A stretch of DNA of 64,000 bases from Brevibacillus formosus (GCF_003013405.1 NZ_PXZL01000004.1:71923-135922), one strand, 5' to 3'. Shown: positions 7,629-16,599, counted from the first letter of the stretch. The notes: generated by a model not told the origin, from the sequence alone. Numbers and translations are program-made.

Positions 7629-8345
7629 TTGGACGGACAGCGCCCGGCTCTCATAAAGCCTGGATTTTTCAGTATCGATGCGCCAGCAGACAGGCGACGC
7701 AACGAGTTTGACTTTCATAATGAAGCGCTGCTTTTCCACCAGCAGCCAGTCGATTTTGTTTTTTTCGGCGATTCCATCACGCATTGGTGGGATCTCGCTA
7801 CCTTTTTTGGCCGGTCGGGTCAGACGATCGTGAATCGTGGAATCGGCGGTGACACAACCGAGCAGGCCCGCAGACGTTTTGCCGCGGATGTCCTTCAATT
7901 GAAGCCACGTTACGTAGTAATGATGATCGGGATTAACAATACATGGGCGTTGGATACATTCTTGCCTTCCGACCGACTGACACCCCAAGAGATATGCCAG
8001 CAGGTGACCAGCGATGTAGAAGTAATGGTGCAAGCAGCTCTCGAGCAAGGCATTCAGCCCATTCTTTGTTCCCTCTTGCCTACATGTATGGACCGATACG
8101 CACGCAACTGTGAGCGAAACGAGCTCGTCATTATTATCAATAAACGTTTTCAAGCTATTGCTGAACAAACAAACTGTCTCTATGTCGATTATCACTCCCG
8201 CATGACGGACGCAGATGGCATCACACTGCGCAAGGAATTGGCTGACGACGGACTTCATCCGCATGTCCTCGGCTACCAACTCATGGCAACCGTTCTGCGC
8301 GATACACTTTCTGCACATGACATCTCACTTGGCACATCATCATAA
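7629..8345 (+). CDS. SGNH/GDSL-family hydrolase
   Basis: Serine esterase/lipase of the SGNH superfamily, 238 residues, apparently cytoplasmic. The four blocks are visible: block I FFGDSITHWW with the nucleophile serine, block II glycine in NRGIGGDTTEQ, block III asparagine in MIGINNTW, and block V DGLHPHVLGY with the catalytic Asp and His. The TTG at 7629 is preferred because GAGGAGGAAT precedes it and the product then begins just before the conserved domain. Such enzymes deacylate lipids, sugars or platelet-activating-factor-like esters; the substrate here is unknown. Confidence 0.85.
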   Translation: MDGQRPALIKPGFFSIDAPADRRRNEFDFHNEALLFHQQPVDFVFFGDSITHWWDLATFFGRSGQTIVNRGIGGDTTEQARRRFAADVLQLKPRYVVMMIGINNTWALDTFLPSDRLTPQEICQQVTSDVEVMVQAALEQGIQPILCSLLPTCMDRYARNCERNELVIIINKRFQAIAEQTNCLYVDYHSRMTDADGITLRKELADDGLHPHVLGYQLMATVLRDTLSAHDISLGTSS

Positions 8346-8350
8346 ATGAA

Positions 8351-8384
8351 AAAAAGGATGCGGCTACTTATGCCCATCCTTTTT
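8351..8384. terminator. bidirectional terminator between hydrolase and SagB-type gene
   Basis: Arms AAAAAGGATG (8351-8360) and CATCCTTTTT (8375-8384). Confidence 0.8.
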
Positions 8385-8390
8385 ACGTGC

Positions 8391-9173
8391 TTATTCAGGT
8401 CGACGGTCCGTCAGCCAATGTCCGCCTGCGATTTTGCCCACTGATGCCATCAAGACAGACAAATGGGACGTGCCATCGATGCCTAAATATTCGTTCATGT
8501 CATGATCCATCCAGTGACCAATCGTCGTTACCCCAAGCCCGAGTCCGTTTGCTACCAAGTGCAGGTTCTGCGCCACGTGCCCGGAATCCCACCATATATA
8601 GCGGTACGCACGTTCTTTGTATTTGTCTTTCGTGCGATCCACCATCGCTGTCCAAACGAAATTGACAGCAGCCCGTCTCGTCACCTCTTGTTCTTCTGTG
8701 AGCATATAGGCGATCTCAGACGTGTCTTCTCTTTTCAATCCCTCCAAGCACCAATTCTGTACATCCAGGTGATACAGGCCCTTCTCGAGTCCCTCCACGT
8801 TGTTGATCATCAGGTACGTCTCAATCGGATACAGGGCTCCGGCAGACGGCGTCGTGCGTAACTGATAGTCTCCCATATCATCTGTGATACCCTGTGTACC
8901 CCACAGCAAGAGATTCAATTCGTTAAGCGTCATGGGCTGCTTCAAGAAATTACGCTTGGATCTTCGATTGGCGAGGACCTCCCACAAATCGACGGACGCT
9001 GGAAACTGCGGCTTGCCCAATTCAATGCGGGCAAACACCTCTTCATACTGTAAATACGTCGCCGGTCTTTTGGAAAAATCGTAGCGAGAGGCCCAGCCTT
9101 TTTCCAGCTCGCCCACCCGGTAAGAGGTCGCCTCGATAAATTCATTTGCAATTCGCTGCCATTCGGGATGCAT
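8391..9173 (-). CDS. stand-alone SagB/ThcOx-type FMN oxidoreductase
   Basis: A 260-residue nitroreductase-fold enzyme of the SagB-type dehydrogenase family, which in some clusters oxidises thiazolines/oxazolines of peptides to thiazoles/oxazoles. Signs are LANRRSKRNFLKQPMTLNELN, the TTPSAGALYPIETYL motif specific to this group, GLYHLD, the WWDSGHVAQNLHLVANGLGLG helix and the GIDGTSHLSVLMASVG end. No YcaO cyclodehydratase, E1-like protein or precursor peptide is present nearby, so a role in peptide modification is not supported. Its only partner is the divergent LysR gene. Function unknown. Confidence 0.8.
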   Translation of the reverse strand: MHPEWQRIANEFIEATSYRVGELEKGWASRYDFSKRPATYLQYEEVFARIELGKPQFPASVDLWEVLANRRSKRNFLKQPMTLNELNLLLWGTQGITDDMGDYQLRTTPSAGALYPIETYLMINNVEGLEKGLYHLDVQNWCLEGLKREDTSEIAYMLTEEQEVTRRAAVNFVWTAMVDRTKDKYKERAYRYIWWDSGHVAQNLHLVANGLGLGVTTIGHWMDHDMNEYLGIDGTSHLSVLMASVGKIAGGHWLTDRRPE

Positions 9174-9232
9174 CTATGTTCCTCCTCGTATGTGCTTAGT
9201 GGTGATGTCTTTTACTATACGAAGCTCTTTTC

Positions 9233-9281
9233 CATTAGTAAAACAATGATTTATAATATTTTTCATTAGATAAAGCTAATG
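9233..9281. promoter_or_regulatory. candidate LysR operator with CATTAG repeats
   Basis: CATTAG occurs at 9233-9238 and again at 9264-9269, the latter paired with CTAATG at 9276-9281 as an inverted repeat (6-6-6). The first copy overlaps the likely -35 of the SagB-type gene (TATAGT -10 on the minus strand at 9216-9221); the inverted pair lies just upstream of the LysR start. This suits an autoregulated divergent LysR pair. Confidence 0.5.
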
Positions 9282-9297
9282 AAAGGAACGAGGAGAC

Positions 9298-10179
9298 ATG
9301 ACGCTTACCCAACTGCAAGTGTTTGTCGCCGCAGCAAAAGCTGGAAGCTTCACCCGGGCAGCAGAAGAAATCGGCTTTACGCAATCCGCCGTCTCGCAGA
9401 TGATTCAGTCCCTGGAAAAAGAGCTAGGCGTCAGCCTTTTTCAGCGAAGTCGGAGCGGGATCACTCCGACGAGCATCGGAGAACGAATGCTTGCGCACGC
9501 TCGCGACATATTGAACATCACATCCTGCATGACGGAGGAAGCAAACGTGGCCCGCGGGATTACGTCCGGCACCCTGCGTATTGCCTCGATTCCCAGCGTT
9601 GCTTCACGCTTCTTGCCTGGACTTTTGGGCAGCTTTCGCAAGCGGTTTCCGGCCGTGGACATCCTGCTTTTGGAAGGCGATAGTGATGAGATTAGCAACT
9701 GGCTGCACAGCTCGGTTGTCGACATTGCTTTTACCGTTATGCCTGATAAGGAAATGCAAACGTTGCCGCTCTTGCAAGACGAAATGATGGTCATTTTGCC
9801 AGATACCCATCCGTTGAAGGACAGTCAGACCCTTCGTTTTTCCGAAATCGCAGAGCGCTGTTTTATCATGCCAAAGGATGGCTGCATCCGAAAAATGCTG
9901 CAAGAGAATCACATCAACCCAACGGTTACGTTTGAAGTGCGTGAGGTGTATACGATTTTGACCATGGTGCAGGAGTATATCGGCGTCACCATCATGCCTG
10001 AGCTGTACATGCCACCTGTCATCCCCAAAGTCGTAGCGATCCCTCTGTCTCCCCCGATTACAAGGGAAGTGGTGCTCGCAGTGCGCAACTGGCAGTCGAT
10101 CTCCCCACTCACGGCAGAGTTCGCCGTTCACAGCCAGCAATATGTAAAAGGCATAGATTTCACGCCCACGAGCAAGTAG
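9298..10179 (+). CDS. LysR-family regulator divergent from the SagB-type gene
   Basis: A 293-residue LysR regulator: helix-turn-helix (MTLTQLQVFVAAAKAGSFTRAAEE, QSAVSQMIQSLEKELGVSLFQR) and effector domain (GTLRIASIPSVASRFLPGLL, DIAFTVMP, GVTIMPEL). AGGAACGAGGAGA gives a good ribosome site. The 124-base gap to the SagB-type gene holds repeated CATTAG elements, so it likely controls that gene and itself. Effector unknown. Confidence 0.9.
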   Translation: MTLTQLQVFVAAAKAGSFTRAAEEIGFTQSAVSQMIQSLEKELGVSLFQRSRSGITPTSIGERMLAHARDILNITSCMTEEANVARGITSGTLRIASIPSVASRFLPGLLGSFRKRFPAVDILLLEGDSDEISNWLHSSVVDIAFTVMPDKEMQTLPLLQDEMMVILPDTHPLKDSQTLRFSEIAERCFIMPKDGCIRKMLQENHINPTVTFEVREVYTILTMVQEYIGVTIMPELYMPPVIPKVVAIPLSPPITREVVLAVRNWQSISPLTAEFAVHSQQYVKGIDFTPTSK

Positions 10180-10190
10180 CCATATAAACA

Positions 10191-10223
10191 AAGCCCTCGC
10201 CTATTGGGATTGGCGGGGCTTTT
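10191..10223. terminator. terminator shared by convergent genes
   Basis: Arms AAGCCCTCGCC (10191-10201) and GGCGGGGCTT (10212-10221), followed by TT. It lies at the 3' end of the YoaP-like coding sequence, just after the LysR gene. Confidence 0.65.
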
Positions 10224-10980
10224 GGCGTGCGAGCAGCTCTGTTAGCCATTTTTCAAATTTGTTGGCGCTCATGATTTCATGGGTAATAAATTCACCATGA
10301 TAAAACAAGCCAAAGGTCGTCCATATGACAGGCGCGTTCTGTGCCTCTTCCCTCGTTGTCAGCCTGTACGCATGAAAGGGGACACCTTTCGCTTCCGCTA
10401 CTTTTCTCAACTCTTCCAAAATACCAACAGCAAATGGACACTGCGCGGTGTAATAAATGGTGACGCCCTTCTCCTTTGAAGAAGTCGTTTCTGTTTTCTT
10501 AAAGGACGGCGTAGCAGCTTGTTCATTCCATTTCCATGCCACTAATTGAAAATACGGTTCTGCTTGGTCTGCCAACTCAAATCCCATATGTTCAAAAAAG
10601 CGTCTCTCACTCAAATATGGGTACTTGTTCTTCCCTACGATATGAACGATTCCGTCCATGCCACGTTTGACGGCATCTTCCTTGCAATAATGCAACAATT
10701 GTTTCGCATGCCCGTTCTCTTTATATCTACCAGACACCCACAAGCAGTTGATATACATATAATTGGGTGCTTCAATAGGCACCCATGCCATTTCCGCAGG
10801 CAAGTATTCAATAAACACTTTTGCCCGCTCATTTAAGCGATAAAAAACCAATCCTTCATCCATGCGCTCTGTCAGCCACTTCTTCTTCTCGGCTACTGCA
10901 TTCTCGTATTGTATTGCACCTAATGCACAGCATATGTGCTCCGTTTCTATATTCTTTTTCGTGATTTCTATATACCCCAT
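10201..10980 (-). CDS. yoaP: YoaP-like GNAT acetyltransferase with C-terminal thioredoxin-like domain
   Basis: A 259-residue two-domain protein resembling B. subtilis YoaP. Residues 1-150 are a GNAT acetyltransferase (YINCLWVSGRYKENGHAKQLL is the acetyl-CoA loop region; RRFFEHMGFE the terminal motif). A linker leads to a YoaP C-terminal domain with ITIYYTAQCPFA-like sequence (TIYYTAQCPF) and a single candidate redox cysteine, of thioredoxin/arsenate-reductase-like look. The ATG at 10980, with GGAGG upstream, is chosen; a longer frame would overlap the preceding MocR gene by over 200 bases. It follows the MocR gene on the same strand after 29 bases. Substrate unknown. Confidence 0.8.
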   Translation of the reverse strand: MGYIEITKKNIETEHICCALGAIQYENAVAEKKKWLTERMDEGLVFYRLNERAKVFIEYLPAEMAWVPIEAPNYMYINCLWVSGRYKENGHAKQLLHYCKEDAVKRGMDGIVHIVGKNKYPYLSERRFFEHMGFELADQAEPYFQLVAWKWNEQAATPSFKKTETTSSKEKGVTIYYTAQCPFAVGILEELRKVAEAKGVPFHAYRLTTREEAQNAPVIWTTFGLFYHGEFITHEIMSANKFEKWLTELLARQKPRQSQ

Positions 10981-11009
10981 TTTGTACCGCCTCCACCTTT
11001 CCTCTGCTT

Positions 11010-12437
11010 TTATCTCAAATCGCGGACGATTTGACCCAGTCTTTCGATGCCGGATTCCAAATCGGCGATCGACGAGTACCCATACGACAGCCGCACATAC
11101 CCTTCTTGCGTCTCCCCGTAAATATTGCCCGGATTCAGCAGAATGCCCTGGCGTTTGGCTGCTGTAAAGAGCTCCATCATCGAGAGCTTTCCGTTCATTT
11201 TCAGCCAGATGAAAAATCCTCCGGCAGGCACTTCCCACGTCGCGAGCTCACTCATGTGCTTCGTCAGTGCCCGGATGGCAGACGCTCGTCTCGTTACTAG
11301 CTGCTCTCTGACCTTGTGCATATGCTCCTCATACAAGCCACTCGCCAGCCACTCCTCCGCCACACGTTGCGATAGAGAGCTGACACCGTAGTCCGTCTGC
11401 ATCTTGATATCGGCCAGGCGTTCGATAACTGGCTCAGGCCCCACTACCCATCCAATCCGCAAGCCGGGGGTCAGTGTCTTGGACAGGCTCCCGATGTACA
11501 GGACATGTCCGTGTTTATCTCTTGCTTTGAGCGGCAGCGGCGGAGGCTCTTTCGTCCACAGCTCACGGTAAATGTCATCCTCGATAATCGGCAGACGCTC
11601 TTCTTCACATACCCGCAGCAGCTCCAGCCGGCGTTTTTCTGTCATCAGGATGCCTGTTGGATTATGGAAGCAAGGATTGGTGTATAGAATCGCACCATGC
11701 TCCTGTTTTCGCCTCGCATAGATCGCCTGTGCAATCATCCCCTGACGATCCATCGGCAATCCCGCAAGCTCCATCCCCGCCGACTGGAACACATGCAAGG
11801 AATTGAGATACGAAGGCTGTTCCAAAAACACAGTTGAACCTCGATGCAATAACCCGACCGAAATGAGCTGGAGCGCCTGCAAGGCACCAGACACGATTAA
11901 GACAGAAGACGGCGAAGCTGTAATTCCTTGTCGTCCGACATAATCACTGACCGCTTGGCGCAGGGGAAGGTACCCTCTCGGCTCTTCATATCCAAATCCG
12001 CTAAGGTTCCTCGTTACCTGCTCCATGACTTGCTTCATCGCATCGACTGGAAACATGTCTGGGGAGAGCTCTCCTTTGCTCAGCTGAATCAGGTCTGCCT
12101 GGAATTCACGCTTATTGATTTCTTGAACCGCCGTCATGCTTGGCTTGTGCAATCCAGATCGGACATACTCACTCCAATCCGGAGGTGGTGTCGTAGCCAA
12201 CAGCGTCCAGGTGTTATTGACGACGACAGTGCCCATCCCCAGCTTTCCCTCGATCAACCCGTCTGCGGTCAACTCCTCCAATGCCGCAATGACCGTGCTC
12301 CGATTGACTTCGAACGATTGTGCCAAGTCGCGTTGGCTGGGGATTTTGCTGCCAATCGGCCATTCTCCTGTCGAAATTTTTCCTTTGATAAAATCAATAA
12401 TTTTCCGATATTTCGGCAACCGCTTCTCTCTGTGCAA
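11010..12437 (-). CDS. MocR/PdxR-type regulator (GntR domain fused to aminotransferase fold)
   Basis: A 475-residue MocR-family regulator. Residues 1-75 form a GntR winged helix (LPKYRKIIDFIKGKISTGEW, GSKIPSQRDLAQSFEVNRSTV), and from about residue 100 a class I aminotransferase-like, PLP-binding domain follows, with the Schiff-base lysine region IGSLSKTLTPGLRIGW and PCFHNPTG. Such proteins sense PLP or an amino compound and control a divergent target. The start is a TTG with AGGGGAT upstream. The divergent neighbour is an EamA exporter, and repeated TGGTTG elements lie between them. Confidence 0.9.
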   Translation of the reverse strand: MHREKRLPKYRKIIDFIKGKISTGEWPIGSKIPSQRDLAQSFEVNRSTVIAALEELTADGLIEGKLGMGTVVVNNTWTLLATTPPPDWSEYVRSGLHKPSMTAVQEINKREFQADLIQLSKGELSPDMFPVDAMKQVMEQVTRNLSGFGYEEPRGYLPLRQAVSDYVGRQGITASPSSVLIVSGALQALQLISVGLLHRGSTVFLEQPSYLNSLHVFQSAGMELAGLPMDRQGMIAQAIYARRKQEHGAILYTNPCFHNPTGILMTEKRRLELLRVCEEERLPIIEDDIYRELWTKEPPPLPLKARDKHGHVLYIGSLSKTLTPGLRIGWVVGPEPVIERLADIKMQTDYGVSSLSQRVAEEWLASGLYEEHMHKVREQLVTRRASAIRALTKHMSELATWEVPAGGFFIWLKMNGKLSMMELFTAAKRQGILLNPGNIYGETQEGYVRLSYGYSSIADLESGIERLGQIVRDLR

Positions 12438-12477
12438 CCTGATCGATCCCCTTCGTCTTCCTCATCTTTATAGGTAA

Positions 12478-12579
12478 AAGTGGTTGGTTTTTTTGATAGC
12501 CAAGTGGTTGCAGATATTTTACCACTTCTTGATTACCATGAAAAAGAAAGAAGAAGCAGTGAATAGCTGGTTGGTTTTT
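12478..12579. promoter_or_regulatory. candidate MocR operator: repeated AGTGGTTG elements
   Basis: AAGTGGTTG occurs at 12478-12486 and 12502-12510 as direct repeats 24 bases apart. An inverted version (ACCACTTCTTG) begins at 12521 and a partial copy TGGTTGGTTTTT lies at 12568-12579. Direct repeats plus an inverted one are the usual MocR binding layout. Confidence 0.6.
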
Positions 12580-12601
12580 CATACAAAGGAGGGAAGTTAT
12601 C

Positions 12602-13504
12602 TTGTTTCATCATGTCAGAAGTCGTATTTTCGCTGCACATGCCATCAGCATCTTGTTATGGGCCTCGGCCTTTGCCGGTATTCGCGTTGGGCTGCAAGCC
12701 TACTCGCCGGAGCATCTCTCGCTGCTTCGCTTTCTTATCGGCTCTCTTTTTCTTGGGATACTCGCACTCTTTTTCCGTATCCGTCTGCCGGAGTTAAAGG
12801 ATGTCCCAGCTATCCTTATGCTTGGGGGCTTGGGTTTCGCCGTTTACCATACAGCGCTCAACTACGGGGAGATGACTGTAAGTGCAGGTGTAGCCAGCCT
12901 TTTGGTCACGACGACGCCGATCTTTTCGGCTCTCCTCGCTCTCCTATTTTTCCGGGAGCATTTCGGAGTGAGAGGCTGGGTAGGTGCACTGATCAGTTTT
13001 CTCGGAGTCGCCATCTGCTCGATTGGCACAGGGGAGACTCTTCTATTAACAGACGGAATATTCTTGATTTTATTGGCAGCCATTAGCGAAAGCATTTACT
13101 TTGCGTTTCAGAAGCCATTCGTAGAAAAATACGGCGTTTTCGCGTTTACCGCCTACACCTTATGGGCAGGTACCTTATGTATGCTCTTCTTTCTGCCCGG
13201 GCTTGGCACAGCGATAGCCCAAGCTCCTTGGGATGTGACACTCAGTATTGTGTATTTGGGCATTTTCCCTAGTGTTGTTGCTTATTTGTCCCTCGCCTAT
13301 GTGACTTCTGTCGTTGGTACATCGGAGGCTACTACCTCCCTTTACATGACGCCAGTGCTCGCTTTTCTGATTGCTTGGGTGTGGCTGGGTGAAGGTCCTA
13401 CGCTTGTGACGATGGCTGGTGGCGTTGTGACGCTTATCGGTGTCCTGCTCTCCACGATGAAGCCTCGGTTATCCAGAAGGACTGTCAAGCACCAAGCCTT
13501 TTAG
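12602..13504 (+). CDS. EamA/DMT-family exporter
   Basis: A 300-residue drug/metabolite transporter with two EamA repeats and about ten membrane helices. Examples are ILLWASAFAGIRVGL at the start, LLVTTTPIFSALLALLFFRE closing the first repeat, and TSLYMTPVLAFLIAWVWLGE closing the second. The start is a TTG 602 bases past 12000 with AAGGAGGGAAG before it. It is divergent from a MocR regulator, so it probably exports an amino-acid-like compound when the regulator senses it. Its last 36 bases overlap the convergent hydrolase gene. Confidence 0.88.
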   Translation: MFHHVRSRIFAAHAISILLWASAFAGIRVGLQAYSPEHLSLLRFLIGSLFLGILALFFRIRLPELKDVPAILMLGGLGFAVYHTALNYGEMTVSAGVASLLVTTTPIFSALLALLFFREHFGVRGWVGALISFLGVAICSIGTGETLLLTDGIFLILLAAISESIYFAFQKPFVEKYGVFAFTAYTLWAGTLCMLFFLPGLGTAIAQAPWDVTLSIVYLGIFPSVVAYLSLAYVTSVVGTSEATTSLYMTPVLAFLIAWVWLGEGPTLVTMAGGVVTLIGVLLSTMKPRLSRRTVKHQAF

Positions 13505-14332
13505 AAACGCCAATATTTCCATGCTTGTCGCTAGCGGCGTATCGATTGGCATCAAGTGCTTGGAATTTGGAATAACTACCGTTTTGCTTTGCGGATGCCT
13601 CGTAACCTTTTGGATGAGAGAGAGCTTCACATCGAGCTTTGGCTCTGTCTCCGCCGGGAGAAACAGAACCGGGCATCTCATTTGTGCGTAGGCATCTTCA
13701 TAGTGCAAATCACAGACTGTTTCCATGATTTGAAGGTTAATCGCAGTGGGTATCTGATACGTGATCAGCCCATCAGACAGAGGGTAGATCGTCACATGAT
13801 GAAACCATTTTTCGTAATACGGGTCCCACGGATACCAATGCTGCCTCGCGTACGGAGCAAACTCCTCTCGATGCTGGAACGCAGGCACTGGACGCTTGCG
13901 ATACTGCTCCAAAATATCAGCTTTTGATCCTTCACGCTCGCCATTTGGGCCCACAAAATCAATCATGCCTGAATCCAGATTGATCAGTGATCGCACGCGG
14001 TCAGGGTACGTCGCTGCAAAAAAGGTGGCGAAATCTCCACCGAGAGAATTGCCAATCAGATGCGCTCTTTCTACTCCTGTAAGATCGAGAACTGCCCGTA
14101 TATCCTCACATTGCGTACCGATATCGTAGCCAGTAGCCGCATGCTCAGATTGGCCATGCCCACGCAGATCCATACAAATGATGTGGAAATCCTCTGAAAA
14201 ATAAGGTAACATGTCGTTCCAGATGGACGAGGTCCCACCTTGGGGGTGCAAGAACAAAATCGTTTCACCATTTCGCGCACCTTCCAACACATGCAACCTT
14301 GTCCCCTGCTGATAAACTGTCAGTGACTTCAC
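13469..14332 (-). CDS. alpha/beta-fold hydrolase
   Basis: A 287-residue alpha/beta hydrolase. LFLHPQGGTSSIW carries the oxyanion region, DLRGHGQSE is conserved, LIGNSLGGDFA holds the nucleophile serine in GNSLGG, and NSKHLMP the histidine. A GTG start with AAAGGATG is used. It is divergent from a WYL-domain regulator across only 45 bases, so that regulator probably controls it. Substrate unknown; similar enzymes act on esters, lactones or peroxides. Confidence 0.85.
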   Translation of the reverse strand: MKSLTVYQQGTRLHVLEGARNGETILFLHPQGGTSSIWNDMLPYFSEDFHIICMDLRGHGQSEHAATGYDIGTQCEDIRAVLDLTGVERAHLIGNSLGGDFATFFAATYPDRVRSLINLDSGMIDFVGPNGEREGSKADILEQYRKRPVPAFQHREEFAPYARQHWYPWDPYYEKWFHHVTIYPLSDGLITYQIPTAINLQIMETVCDLHYEDAYAQMRCPVLFLPAETEPKLDVKLSLIQKVTRHPQSKTVVIPNSKHLMPIDTPLATSMEILAFLKGLVLDSPSG

Positions 14333-14377
14333 TTTGACTCATCCTTTCATTCGTTTTAGCTAAAGCGAGGAATACGT

Positions 14378-15304
14378 ATGAACCGAACAGGTCGTTTACT
14401 TGAACTGCTTGCGCTTTTCCACACAGGAAAAACCTTTACCGTGGGTGACTTGGCCGATACGTTGTCCGTGTCCAAACGAACCATGCTGCGTGACTTGCAC
14501 TTGCTCAGCGAGGCAGGTGCGCCCTTGCAAGCTTCCCCCGGTCCTGGCGGTGGATACAGACTGATTCGATCTCATCAACTGGCGCCCCTTGCCCTCACGA
14601 CAGAGGAAGCCGTTGCTCTGATTTTGTCGTATGAAGCTCTTCTCTCCTACACGGACAAGCCATTTGCAAAAGAAACCCTGTCTGTGATCGCCAAGCTGCT
14701 TGCGAGTCTTCCAACAGACGCTTTGACTAGAGTAGAGCAGCTTCGCAAAAAACTGCGGGTGACGAACCCGAGCAGAAGTGTGGAAGCTCCCTTTTTGCGA
14801 CCGCTCTTGGATGCTGCTTTGTCACAACAAGCTGTGGAAATTGCGTACGACTCTCTCAACCGACAAAGCACCAGAATCATTCAGCCCGATTATTTGTATG
14901 CCTTCGATGGCTACTGGTACTGCAAATGCTTCTGCTTTCTCAGGCGATGCACAGTCAAGCTGCGTGTTGACCGCATCCAAGCCATGATGATTGTCGATGC
15001 CCCTTCTGTCGTCCCTAATCCGCATGTCTCGCAGTATGAAGAACCAGAGCAGCTTCCCCTGCGAATTCGTTTGACGAGAAAAGGCTGCAAACTAGCCGAA
15101 AGCCACCATCAATTCGGCAATCAGATTACGCTTCTGGCAGATGGCTCCGGTTTCATTACCGACACCGTCGCTCTCTCCGAAATAAACTGGGTAGCCCGGT
15201 TTGTACTTGGTCTGGGAAGAGAAGCGACAGTAGAGGAGCCTGCTGAACTAATCGACTGGCTGCGTAAAGAGCTTCATGCTCTGTGTCATTTTTATCCCGG
15301 TTGA
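14378..15304 (+). CDS. HTH/WYL-domain transcriptional regulator
   Basis: A 308-residue regulator: N-terminal HTH_11-type winged helix (MNRTGRLLELLALF, TLSVSKRTMLRDLHLLSEAGAP, GPGGGYRL), a middle WYL domain (VEIAYDSLNRQSTRIIQPDYLYAFDGYWY, with KLRVDRI) and a C-terminal WCX extension ending in WLRKELHAL. WYL domains bind ligands, sometimes nucleic acid. The strand carrying the name-giving tripeptide reads GYWYCKCFC here, cysteine-rich and unusual. It faces the alpha/beta hydrolase gene and probably controls it. Confidence 0.85.
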   Translation: MNRTGRLLELLALFHTGKTFTVGDLADTLSVSKRTMLRDLHLLSEAGAPLQASPGPGGGYRLIRSHQLAPLALTTEEAVALILSYEALLSYTDKPFAKETLSVIAKLLASLPTDALTRVEQLRKKLRVTNPSRSVEAPFLRPLLDAALSQQAVEIAYDSLNRQSTRIIQPDYLYAFDGYWYCKCFCFLRRCTVKLRVDRIQAMMIVDAPSVVPNPHVSQYEEPEQLPLRIRLTRKGCKLAESHHQFGNQITLLADGSGFITDTVALSEINWVARFVLGLGREATVEEPAELIDWLRKELHALCHFYPG

Positions 15305-15370
15305 ACGCCACTCTGTTCGGTCCTGAGATGAGCATAGCATCAAATGGTGTCAATTGATGTCAGCAATAAG

Positions 15371-15399
15371 AAAAGCCAGGAAGACCCTCTTCCTGGCTA
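15371..15399 (-). terminator. terminator of the GH15 gene
   Basis: Arms AGCCAGGAAGA (15374-15384) and TCTTCCTGGCT (15388-15398); on the minus strand the stem is followed by TTTCTTATT. The stem begins in the stop codon. Confidence 0.8.
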
Positions 15400-16479
15400 G
15401 TACTGCATACCGAGCTCTGCCGCCAACACGAGAAACATCGCATGCGACCAAAGGAGCGGTACAGCTGGATAGCCTGCCCTCTCCACCCACCTCTCATAAT
15501 GAGCGAAAGAAAGCAAATGCTCTTGTACTTGTTCAGGCAATCCGCTCGCTTGCCGCTGGGAAACAATCCACGCTGCTATCTTTTCGGCTTCCTCACGCCT
15601 GCCCGTTTTCACGTAATACCAGCCCAACCACGCGGATAACAGCAGCCACTGTCCCCCGCCGTAATACGTATCGGCCGGGTAGCGATGCACGCCGTATCCT
15701 GCTAGCAGCTCCTCTCCTATGGCCTGCACGGTTCGGATCATAAGCGGATCATCCACGTCGACGACCCCATACGGGAGTGCCAGCCAGAGCAGACTTGCAT
15801 CTACAGAATGATCCCCCACGGATTTTATCAATCGTCCGTTGGCTGTGCCATGCTCCCGTATGAATTGGCGAATGGCCTCTCCTTCTTGAGCGAGTTCGAA
15901 AGCTCGGTCGGGCAAATAAGGCTCCATCGCCTTAATCCCGGCATAAATGGCCCCTAGCGTCACCGGGTGGATTCGGTCTCCTCCCTCTTCCCAGCAATCA
16001 AAGTTAGGGAGCTGCCAGCACGCCACTACATAGTCAATCGTCAGTTCAATAGATGGCTTCAGCTCATGAATCAAGTCATACTCCCCACTCATCCGCACAT
16101 GCTCAGCCAGTCCCCACAGCCATGTCCCGTAGCCATCGAGTTGAAAGCTGCCCCATTCGCCTGCCACTTCTTCTCCGTCCGCTGTATAGCGCGTATGCAA
16201 AAAGCGGTCGTTTCCCGCCTTATCGTTGTCTAATCCTGTTTTTACTGCCGTAATGGCTGCTCTAGCCTTTGCCTCATGCTTTCGGATCACATCATCGCAC
16301 CATTGGTAAAACTTGCGGGCGCTCTCATGGTTGCCGGTACGGTTCATCGCGTAGGCCGTAAATGTGCCATCGCGGAGCCACGCATACTGATAGTGGACAA
16401 ATGCCGGTGAAGCGAGATACGCCCCGGTACTCGCTTGATGTTGTAGGATCAACTTTACACTTTCCTCAATCAGGGTCAT
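15397..16479 (-). CDS. short GH15 (glucoamylase-like) glycoside hydrolase
   Basis: A 360-residue protein holding the (alpha/alpha)6 barrel of family GH15, which hydrolyses alpha-glucosidic ends of oligosaccharides. YQYAWLRDGTFTAYAM is the family signature; WGSFQLDGYGTWLWGL and FDCWEEGGDRIHPVT carry the expected general acid glutamate region, and SGLPEQVQEH the second glutamate. No signal peptide is seen, so it is probably cytoplasmic. It lacks the N-terminal beta-sandwich of most bacterial glucoamylases, so it is at the short end for the family. Upstream on the same strand is an inositol-monophosphatase-family gene with its own terminator. Isomaltose-type substrates are a guess. Confidence 0.8.
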   Translation of the reverse strand: MTLIEESVKLILQHQASTGAYLASPAFVHYQYAWLRDGTFTAYAMNRTGNHESARKFYQWCDDVIRKHEAKARAAITAVKTGLDNDKAGNDRFLHTRYTADGEEVAGEWGSFQLDGYGTWLWGLAEHVRMSGEYDLIHELKPSIELTIDYVVACWQLPNFDCWEEGGDRIHPVTLGAIYAGIKAMEPYLPDRAFELAQEGEAIRQFIREHGTANGRLIKSVGDHSVDASLLWLALPYGVVDVDDPLMIRTVQAIGEELLAGYGVHRYPADTYYGGGQWLLLSAWLGWYYVKTGRREEAEKIAAWIVSQRQASGLPEQVQEHLLSFAHYERWVERAGYPAVPLLWSHAMFLVLAAELGMQY

Positions 16480-16599
16480 GGTTATCCCCCCTTATTCGGA
16501 CAAGCCGACTTCGCAACAAATACAGTCGCTGCTCGTCTTCCGGCTATGCTTTTATAGCATATGCAACCGACGTCCAAACGAAAACCCAATCTGCACAGC

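Noticed and set aside
8391-9173. Thiazole/oxazole-modified peptide cluster
   Set aside because: Only the SagB-like oxidase is present; no cyclodehydratase, E1-like protein or precursor peptide is within the window.
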